A DNA stretch of 64,000 nucleotides, from positions 5,511,044 through 5,575,043 of the forward strand of contig VXAI01000015.1 in the NCBI GenBank assembly GCA_013399305.1, given 5' to 3'. Shown one piece after another: positions 57,201-64,000 of the stretch. The position numbers were made by a program, and so were the translations under genes. The DNA comes from Rostratula benghalensis. Taxonomy: Eukaryota > Chordata > Aves > Charadriiformes > Rostratulidae. Below the pieces are notes generated by a model. The model saw only the letters and a program-made list of their open reading frames with translations, was not told where the DNA came from and did no database searches. How positions within the stretch are numbered: the first letter of the stretch is position 1; each line of letters opens with the position of its first letter.

Positions 57201-59580
57201 GCCCAGAATTGGACCCAGTACTGCAAGTGTGGCCTCACCAGTGATGATGACCTGCTGGCAACACTCCTAATACAGCCCAGTATACAGTTAACTGCCTCTG
57301 CTACAGGGCCACACTACTCACTTGTGTTCAACTTGATGTCCATCAAGCCTCCCAGGTCCTTTTCTGACAAGTTTTTTAAGTGTTGAGTGACACTTAGCAG
57401 GTACTGGCGCATGGGGTGGTTCTTCCCCAGTTGCAAGACTTTGCACATCCTGTTGTTGAACATTGTGAGGTTCCTGCCAGCACATGTCTCCAGCCTGTTG
57501 AGGTCTCTCAGGAGAGCAGCAAGACCCTCTGGTGTATCAGCCACTTCTGCCAGTTTTGTGCCATCATTAATAAAGATGTTAAACAGGATTGACCCCAGTA
57601 TCAACCCTTGGTGTACACTGCTGGTTACTGGCTTCCACTTAGACTTCATACTGCATCATGACCCTCTGGGCCTCACTGCTCATCCAGCCCATGCTTCATA
57701 GCTTCTCTACAAGGTTCTAATGGGAGCCAGTGTTGAAAGTCTTACTGAGGTACAGGGAGACAATATCCAGTGCTCTCCCCTCATCTACCAAGCCATTAAG
57801 TTTGTCATAGAAGTTTATCAGGTTGATCAAGTATGATTTCCTCTTGGTGAAGCCACGCTTACTACTTCTGATTACTTTCTTGTCCTTCACTTGTCTGGAA
57901 ATGCTTCCTAGGATTAGCTGCTCTGTCGCCTTTGCAAGGACCGAGGGAGGCTGACTGGCCTGTAGCTCCCTGGATCTTCCTTCTTGAACTTCTTCAAGAC
58001 AGGAGTGACACTTGCCTCCAGTCTTTGGGCACCTCTCCCAATTGCCATGGATGCTCAAAGGTTATGGAGAGTGGCATTGCAATGACATCAGCCAGCTCCC
58101 TCAGCCCTCATGGGTGCATTCTATTCAGGGTCCACAGATTTATGTACTTCTAGGTTCCTTGCATGTTATCTGACCTTTTCTCATCTTTGACCTGATATTC
58201 ATCCTTTTCTTCCAAGGGCATGTCTTCCTTGCTCCAGACTTTCTCCTGGTCTCTGGGGTCCCCTGCTTCATTCAGCAATAGACCTGCATGTCTTTTAGTC
58301 TTCCTTTTGTCACCTGTACGCTTATAGAAGCCCTTCTTTGTGTCTCTGACATCCTTGACTGGATTCAATTCCAGTTGGGTTTTGGCTCTCCTAACTTCAT
58401 GCCTGCATTCTGGGAGAGGGCCTCTGTATTCCTCCCAGGTTACGTGTCCCTGCTTACATCTTCTGTATGCTTTTTGCACTTGGGTTTGGCCAAGAGCTCC
58501 TTGTTCATCTGCATAGGTCTGCTGACACTTTTTCCTGACTTGGGATGCTTGTTGGGATGGACCACTCTTGAGAAATCCTTGAATATCAACCAGCTTTTTT
58601 GCCCTGACTATCTCCCCCCACCCAAATTCTGTAGTTTCTGAGTGGCCCTGGTGGTATCATTGGTGCCCATACAGAAGAAACAGTGGGTTATAGACAGGGG
58701 ATTGAATAAGCCTCATACTCCTTCCACAACACCCCAGATCCAGGTCCCCAGCAAGCAGCAAATGTCTATAGGTGACAAATCAGGTGGGCAGATGAGTGCC
58801 TCTGTCCCAGGCAGCAGCGAGTGACCTAGTACTATCACCTGCTGCTTCCTCCTGGGGGTCTTGCATGATTTTAGGTCAGGGGGCCCACCTGCTTTGCTTG
58901 AAAGCCTATCTGGCTCCTCCTCAACTTTGAGGGTGTTGAAACTATATTGTAGTTGTAAGCTTTTAGGCAGGGCAGGAGGCTTCCTCCTGGTTCCAGAAAG
59001 GTACCAGCTTCCATCCTTCACCTTCCCCAGAGGTTGCACCTACCACTATAGCAGGGATGGATGTGTCCGTGTCTCTACTGCAGCTGAGGTCTGGGGGTCT
59101 TCAAGCTGTTGTGCCCCTGAGAAGATCCTGTCCATCTCCCTTTTGTCTTCTCTGATGCTGTGTAGCATGCTGACTGTCCCATAACTCCTTCACTTGGTGA
59201 CACAGCTCTTCAGGCTGAGGTGTTACAAGTATTGGTGGGCAGGAATGGATACAGTGTCATTTTGTTAGGGGAGGAGATGCGAAAATCTTAATTTTAAGGA
59301 GCCAGCCTTCAGACAAGGGTTGTTGGCCACGTGAAAGTCCAAGAGGTTGGGGCACATGTGTCCCAAGTGGCAATTTGGTGACACCTGCACACTATAAGGT
59401 CTGACCACAGTGTCACCACCAAGCACACAGCTGTAACTGCTGTCCTCTCCTCTTCAGGGAACCGCCACTGAGAAGAGCCCACGCCATCCCACCATGCAGA
59501 GCAAACCGCCCCCCTCCTCCGAGACCACACCGCTCCTACACGACACTGGCACGCTGAGCCAGGACGACGCTGAAGCCTGA
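39234..59580 (+). CDS. SCARB1: Scavenger receptor class B member 1 (SR-BI/SR-BII)
   Basis: HDL receptor of the CD36 family that mediates selective cholesteryl-ester uptake at the plasma membrane; in birds it is also known to mediate carotenoid uptake. Exons: 39234-39353, 43207-43364, 45094-45235, 45669-45872, 46184-46279, 46864-46976, 49032-49198, 49861-49979, 52172-52245, 53030-53081, 53535-53681, then either 56065-56190 (505 aa) or 59458-59580 (504 aa). All introns are GT-AG and all frames join. Residues about 8-34 and 438-462 form the N- and C-terminal membrane anchors of a hairpin-type receptor. The ectodomain has NXS/T sites (NIT, NDT, NRT, NIS, NGT, NVS, NCS) and the six family cysteines C249, C277, C318, C320, C331 and C381. 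The [13 protein letters not shown] and [14 protein letters not shown] signatures are intact. Introns 1 and 2 contain nothing recognisable apart from a short T-rich stretch. Confidence 0.96.
47390..47430. repeat. T-rich (T8-9 G)n tract in SCARB1 intron 6
   Basis: Runs of 7 to 9 T separated by single G, about 40 bases. A simple-sequence tract with no coding meaning. Confidence 0.85.
48040..48155 (+). repeat. CR1 LINE 3' terminal fragment, SCARB1 intron 6
   Basis: Reads 'gacatggtttagtggtaatt', 'ggacttaatgatcttaaagg' and 'tctcttccaaccagaaagat', ending with the terminal ATTCTATGG-type octamer. This is only the last hundred or so bases of a CR1 and closely resembles the end of the copy at 50625-51145. 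Confidence 0.9.
49683..49780. repeat. Minisatellite interrupted by an assembly gap
   Basis: Two imperfect 21-base units (GGAAAACAATAAAAGTTGGGT and a variant starting GGAAAAGTATAAAAGTTCGGG) precede a 35-base N run at 49738-49772, and G-rich sequence continues on the other side. It lies in the intron before SCARB1 exon 8, about 80 bases upstream of that exon. Confidence 0.7.
50620..51145 (+). repeat. CR1 LINE 3' fragment, SCARB1 intron 8
   Basis: Carries 'actgtgttcagttttgtgcc', 'aagaggctgaggggagacct', 'gaataggctgcccagggcag' and ends 'ggacttgatgatcttaaagg' plus 'tcttttccaacctagaccat' and TCTGTGAT. About 520 bases in sense orientation, and 5'-truncated. Confidence 0.93.
55702..55780. repeat. A/C-rich low-complexity tract
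   Basis: About 75 bases of AACC/AAACA-type sequence with almost no G or T, in SCARB1 intron 11 upstream of exon 12. Confidence 0.75.
56065..56190 (+). CDS. SCARB1: SCARB1 exon 12: SR-BI cytoplasmic tail
   Basis: Follows acceptor TTCTAG at 56064 and continues the frame from exon 11 (ends ARSQ). It encodes 41 residues beginning [12 protein letters not shown] and ending VLQEARL, with TAG at 56188-56190. Mammalian SR-BI ends in EAKL, a class of C-terminal ligand for the adaptor PDZK1; here the end is EARL. The stop codon is immediately followed by GTGGGT, a plausible donor, so the exon can be included or skipped as a 126-nt cassette. EKC retains the juxtamembrane cysteine known to be palmitoylated in mammals. 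Confidence 0.92.
   Translation, partial: EKCSLFWSSNKKNSDSNKANQATSAKKLPPIKGMVLQEARL
56697..59250 (-). repeat. Long CR1 LINE remnant with ORF1 and ORF2 pieces
   Basis: An antisense CR1 copy sits between SCARB1 exons 12 and 13. Its 3' end is at the left (TCACTGAATCG then GAGGTTGGAAGGGACATCTG). Minus-strand translation, from right to left, shows ORF1-like sequence with [14 protein letters not shown] (diverged GDS block of the SGNH esterase) at about 58790-58850 and GTNDT near 58655, then ORF2 linker ([23 protein letters not shown]), reverse transcriptase start ([19 protein letters not shown]) and its later part ([20 protein letters not shown]). The endonuclease and the catalytic FADD region are missing, and stops and frameshifts are frequent, so it is inactive. 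Confidence 0.85.
59458..59580 (+). CDS. SCARB1: SCARB1 exon 13: SR-BII-type alternative tail
   Basis: Follows acceptor CTCTTCAG at 59457. Joined directly to exon 11 it stays in frame for 40 residues, starting [10 protein letters not shown] and ending SQDDAEA before TGA at 59578-59580. It contains SETTPLL, an acidic dileucine (ExxxLL) sorting signal placed like the YTPLL of the human SR-BII tail, which is known to direct endocytosis. If exon 12 is included, this exon is 3' UTR. Confidence 0.82.
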   Translation, partial: GTATEKSPRHPTMQSKPPPSSETTPLLHDTGTLSQDDAEA

Positions 59581-59942
59581 GCCACTGGCCCCAGCATGCT
59601 TCCCACTGGGACACGTCCGTGCTGGGGACAAGACCTGCTTTGGAGCCCCAGATGCCTCTGGAAGGTGAAGTTGTCCTGGGCAACTCAGCAGAGGCCCTGC
59701 ACGCCATGGCAAAGCCACGGGACAGTACTGCTGCACCAGCTGGAGCACAGGAGACCTCATCCAGCCACCCGAAACACCGTGTTCAAGAACCCTTGTCCCC
59801 AAGGGGCTGGTGTTGGCCACAGTCCCTCCCTCCCCATGGGCCAGCAGGAATGAAGGTTGTCACTGGCTGATCTGAGAGGTTGTTTTGCAATTTAAAACTG
59901 CCTATTGCTAGGGATAAAAGGCACTTTAATGGGAGCCTTTAA

Positions 59943-59948
59943 AATAAA
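59943..59948 (+). other. SCARB1 poly(A) signal, proximal candidate
   Basis: AATAAA about 360 bases after the SR-BII stop, followed by a GT-rich stretch (GAGGTTTGTATATGTAG). A second AATAAA at 61525-61530 would give a 3' UTR of about 1.95 kb. Confidence 0.65.
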
Positions 59949-61524
59949 TGAGGTTTGTATATGTAGCACTGATGGGATTTAGTGATCTTTTTAAAAGCCA
60001 CCGTTCATCTCAGGCAAATGGGGCTTGCTGTCCTGAAGCCACTTATGGTTTTATTGCCACTTGATGTGACTGGACTACACCGCATATCAATTCTGAGTGC
60101 TGTCACTTCAGTGATGTCTCTCCTAAAGGCTTCCCAGGGTTGCTCCAGCCTTTGCATATGGTGGAGAGCAGTGGTGATTTTTAAAGCCCCTATGCTGTGC
60201 CATGACCTTGCGCTCCAGTGATTCCAGTCCAGAGCCCTTTTACTTAGCCTGCTGGCTCTCTCCTTGCTTTGGGTGGCTGAGATGAGCCTTGCCAAAACAC
60301 TGGATGGTACATCTGCCCTGTCACTCAGCTCCTGGCAGACAGTTGTCCCTGCTCAGCGGTGCAGGGTCTGCTCTTGTGGCCGTGCACCGTCAGTGCTGGA
60401 GGGTGCCGTGTCGCTCTGCCTGGATGTGGGAAGTGAACAGGCAGAAGCTTGGCCCTCTCCTTGAGTGTTGACCAAGATACTTGTGCTTTTGAGATGGAGG
60501 AAGCAGTGTGCAATCATGAAAGTAACAATGGCCTCAGTAATATTTGATGAAAATATTACAGATTTCTGAAGTGAGGTCTTGGGGGATGTGGGGCTGGATG
60601 TTAACCTGGGGGGTGGTCAGGCTGGAGTCATTCTTTGGCAGGAAGGAAGCCCAAAACCCAGGCATATTCTCGGGTAACCACAGATCAGCAGTTGTCTACC
60701 ACCCCTGCTTCCAACCGGGAACCAGGGTAGCCCTTAGGAAAGCCAAAAGGGCAGGTGCTGGTGGCTCTGGCAAGGATAGAACGGAGTGAGGGGGGTCTCT
60801 GGTCCCTCTTGGGTGGCATGGGTACTGCTGTGGAATGGAAACCATTGCAGTTGTCTAGGGCAGCCCTGTCACCTTCTACTGGGGTAAGCAATACCCATCC
60901 TCTTGAACCTCATCCTTCTCACGAGGTAGGAAAAGCTAAAACTAACCCCGGCCATTCCCGGGCTGGTGTGTCCCTGACTGGCCATGTCCCTGGTCTGCAG
61001 CTGGGCTAAGGCTGTTTTATCACAGAAACTATTGTGATATAGCCCAGGGCACCACTGGGGAGGGCAGCAGCTACCCAGAACTTGCTCCACAGCCTGAACT
61101 TGCCTAGATCCCCAAAGCATGTCTCTCAGGCAGGATGGGATCAACCAAGTCCCTTTCTTGTGGCCAGTGCTGCTGGATTATTTCTGTGGCATGAACCTTT
61201 TCTGAGGGTGGTGCTTAAACTACAGCTGTCGTTTCCCTCTGGCTTTGAATCCAGAATTATCCACCTGCAAACGGAGGCTCGCAGCCTGCAGCCTCAGCAA
61301 GCGGCGACTGAAGCGGGGACAGGGCAGAGGCACCGTCCTGGGCAGGGCACTGTGGGCAGCAGCACTATGGGCACAGCACTATAGGATGCTGAGCCCATCA
61401 ACTCATGCAGACAAGACCCAGCTGCATTCAGCAAAGCTAACGTAGAAGTTAACAACCCTCGGGCTTACCTGCTTGAAGCTTTAATGATGTACTGGTGCTA
61501 ATTGCTGTTGTACAGGTGAATACA

Positions 61525-61530
61525 AATAAA
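61525..61530 (+). other. SCARB1 poly(A) signal, distal candidate
   Basis: AATAAA with a T-rich region downstream (TTTTATTTTCTTTTTGGTCTTTG). It would end the transcript just before the orphan CpG-rich patch. Confidence 0.5.
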
Positions 61531-61639
61531 CCCCCTGGAATACCGCTGGCTTTTATTTTCTTTTTGGTCTTTGCAGAAAAAAAAAAAAAAAGTTTCGAGA
61601 GCTCTGATTTTTAATACAGATCTGGATGTTGCAGTAAGC

Positions 61640-61965
61640 TGTCCGAGGGGGTGATGCCTGGCTCCCCTGGGGGTGGTAGATGGGGTGCGGGGTGGCGATG
61701 CGGTGGCGGGGCCGCCAGGGGGCGCTGTGGGTTCGCGGCGGGCCGGTGCGCGGGGTGGCGCGGAGGGGGGGAAATTGCTGTCTGTCCCCTCCCGGAGGTA
61801 CCAAGGCGAGGGACAACGAAGTCCCCAGCAGGCTACTCAGCCGTTCTCGGTCCGGGCCGGGGTACAGCAGTCTCGGCAGGACTCTCTCCCCGCCCCCGGT
61901 ACCGGCCGCACAGCAATCCTGGCTCAGAGCGCTACCGTTATATTCCTCCTGCGTTTCAGTCACCC
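61640..61965. promoter_or_regulatory. Orphan CpG-rich patch after SCARB1
   Basis: GC- and CpG-dense sequence with no recognised exon. Frames open on both strands are a by-product of high GC. It includes a near-consensus CTCF motif at 61712-61729. It could be an insulator, an enhancer or the promoter of an unknown non-coding RNA. Confidence 0.55.
61712..61729 (+). promoter_or_regulatory. CTCF-binding motif
   Basis: CCGCCAGGGGGCGCTGTG matches the vertebrate CTCF core, including the AGGGGGCGC block. Binding is inferred from the motif only. Confidence 0.75.
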
Positions 61966-61969
61966 TGTT

Positions 61970-64000
61970 GGCTGCTTGTGAAGTTCCCAATTAATCTTAA
62001 GAAAGTTTCCTTCCCATAACCCCCAAGCCCTTCCATGGCCCTAACTCGCTCTTCCTCGCCAATTCCCTTTGTCACAGTCCAAACACTGGGAAGACCCAGC
62101 CAAGCCCCCTGGTGCAGCACCTCTTCTCCTTTCCCTCCTCCAAGACTGGTTAAAGTCTTTTACTTTCTCCCAAGGGCTTTAATTGGCCTCCACAAACTTG
62201 GTAATTACCACAACTGTCTCATTTTAATGTGCAGAGCTCTGGAAGCTTCCTTTCACCCAGCCTGGCATGGCCATAGGAGATGAATGGGTCTTCTCCATCC
62301 AGGAGGTGCTTTGTCACCATCACCAAGAGTGTCCCCAGATGTCAGCAGTTGCCTTCTGGTCTGGGCAGCAGCAGAGGGGGATCAAAAGGGATGGAGGGGG
62401 CTTTCGGGGCTTTATGTCTACTTTTATTTTCCCCCACTGAGTGACTGAGCCTCCACTGGCTCCTCAGGAAGACAGCCCAGGGATAACACAGCCCATTTCC
62501 ACCAAGGGTAGGGTGGAATATTTATATATATATATATATATACCACTTTTATAAATGTGGTATAAATGCAGCACAGGAGCTATTCCTTATCCCCTTCTCC
62601 AATTCTATCCCACCTTTTGTACAGCACAGACATCTTGGCTGTTTTCTGGGGGTGCAGGGCCAGGGAGGGGGCTCAGACCTTGCTCCTGCACCAGGAGCAG
62701 CCTCTGCGTTATCCCCTCCACCCGCTCCCCAGTGCTCCCAGGTGCCCATCGCTGATTGAGTTAGGTTAAAACCCCAGCAGGCACAGGAAGCTCTGGTTTG
62801 AGCTCCAGAAATTCTTGGCTTTGCTTTGCTTTTCCTTGTGTTCACACTTGCTCCTGAGCAGCACACACAAGCTGTGGTTCTGGACCCCTGCACTCAAGAC
62901 TTACAGCTGGGACAAAATCCTCCAGTGGTGCAGAGTGGTGAGTGAGGCTGCTGGTGTGGAGGCTGTGGGCAGGTGTGTCTCCTGGGGCTTTTTACTGCTC
63001 AAAAATCTCTCCCCTTCACTTCCCCCTCGCCCCNNNNNNNNNNNNNNNNNNNNNNNNNNNNNNNNNNNNNNNNNNNNNNNNNNNNNNNNNNNNNNNNNNN
63101 NNNNNNNNNNNTGTTAAAGTTTAAGGGTGGAAGGGTGGCAGTGTGGTGTTTGATGGGTAAGTGTTTTTCTCTCTGGCAACTATAGAGGACTAAGCCTTAT
63201 GTGCACGTAGCTGCTTGAGTGAGGCTGCAGTGTGGGACTGCAGGGTCCAAAGCCCAGCCAAAAGGTGCTGGGGGGAGGTGAAGTGAATTGTGGCACCTGG
63301 CTTGTCTTGCATTTAGCTGTGATGCCCTACTCTGTCTGTGAGGAACTAGTTGGAGGGAGGACAACAAGCTTATGGGATTTTGGAGGAGAGCCCACGTGGC
63401 CTGCCTGTGCCTGGACACTGGGGGTGGTCTGCTTGTGTGCCCATGCTGGTTGGGTTTAATCCTGTCATAATCCTGGCTGGGGATCTCTGCTATGTCGTTT
63501 TATGGTGCTGGGTGTAGATCCTGGCTGGATGCTTTAAGCTTAAACCAAGCATCCCTCCTGGGTGTGAGCTGGGGGTTCAGCCTGGACCACCCCACTCTAG
63601 GGTGCGCATGGAGGATCTGCCCTCTTTTAAGCCCTTTCGCAGCCTGACACCAAGCAGAAAGTGTTTTTTTTTTTCTGCTCTGTGCCGCATTGCTGGCACA
63701 AGAGGTGCCCAGCAGCCCTGGCCCTCGGCTGCCCTCTGTGCTTGGCCAGCACAGTGCTCTGCGTAGCCGTCTGCCACCTTGGCCACCGACCAGCCTGCCT
63801 GAGGTGCCCGGTGCTGCAGAGATCTCTGCCTGCATCCCTTCCCTTGCAGTGCAGCAGAGGGGCAATGCTGCCCCCCATCCCCTAGTAGGATCTGTGCTGT
63901 GGGCACCCCTATCCACGTGTGAAAATGTGTTGAGACCCCCATTGGGTGTGTTACTGTTGCAGAACGCAGATGAGGGCTGCTGGGCTTTGGCAGCGAAGTC
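61970..64000. other. Terminal intergenic stretch
   Basis: No exon or RNA gene is recognised. A (TA)n run lies at about 62521-62542, and an N gap covers 63034-63111 after a C-rich stretch (CCCCTCGCCCC). Confidence 0.5.

Noticed and set aside
57314..58479. Minus-strand reverse-transcriptase-like frames as host genes
   Set aside because: They are decayed pieces of a CR1 LINE with stops and deletions, not a functional gene.
61553..62019. 100-145-residue open frames on both strands in the orphan CpG patch
   Set aside because: Overlapping on both strands, Gly/Arg/Pro-rich and without splice or homology support; best explained by GC content.

Overview
The window looks like nuclear genomic DNA from a bird. 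The genes have many short GT-AG introns, the interspersed repeats are CR1-type LINEs (the dominant avian/sauropsid family), promoters lie in CpG-rich islands, and assembly gaps (runs of N) interrupt simple or tandem sequence. The gene order BRI3BP - DHX37 - tRNA cluster - UBC - SCARB1 matches, as I recall it, the block on human chromosome 12q24.31. I cannot name the species from sequence alone.

Layout, left to right: 1-4.4 kb is gene-poor sequence with two CR1 fragments. BRI3BP (4493-6719, three coding exons) is followed by about 4 kb of AT-rich 3' UTR/intergenic DNA. DHX37 (11116-28585, 27 coding exons, every junction and frame checked by hand, 1144 residues) encodes the DEAH-box RNA helicase of the small-subunit processome. 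Five tRNA genes lie at 30.4-31.95 kb: Ala(UGC) on minus, then Asp(GUC), Phe(GAA), Asp(GUC) and Ala(UGC) on plus. UBC (TATA box near 35025, 5' UTR intron, CDS 35601-36252) encodes polyubiquitin, but its tandem repeat is mostly lost in an assembly gap. SCARB1 (39234-59580) encodes the HDL receptor SR-BI, with two alternative last coding exons. The last 2.4 kb holds an orphan CpG-rich patch with a strong CTCF-like motif and no recognisable gene.

All four protein genes are on the plus strand. DHX37 (ribosome assembly), the tRNA cluster and UBC are housekeeping functions. SCARB1 and BRI3BP are membrane-protein genes with no evident functional link to them; the grouping looks like conserved synteny, not co-regulation. 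I see no previously undescribed system. The most interesting points are: the SCARB1 tail switch, where the stop codon of the SR-BI exon directly abuts a splice donor and the alternative exon keeps a dileucine signal; the UBC gap, whose length cannot be right; YY1-like sites in the UBC leader intron; the BRI3BP orientation relative to human; and a perfect 24-bp GC-box palindrome in the BRI3BP promoter.
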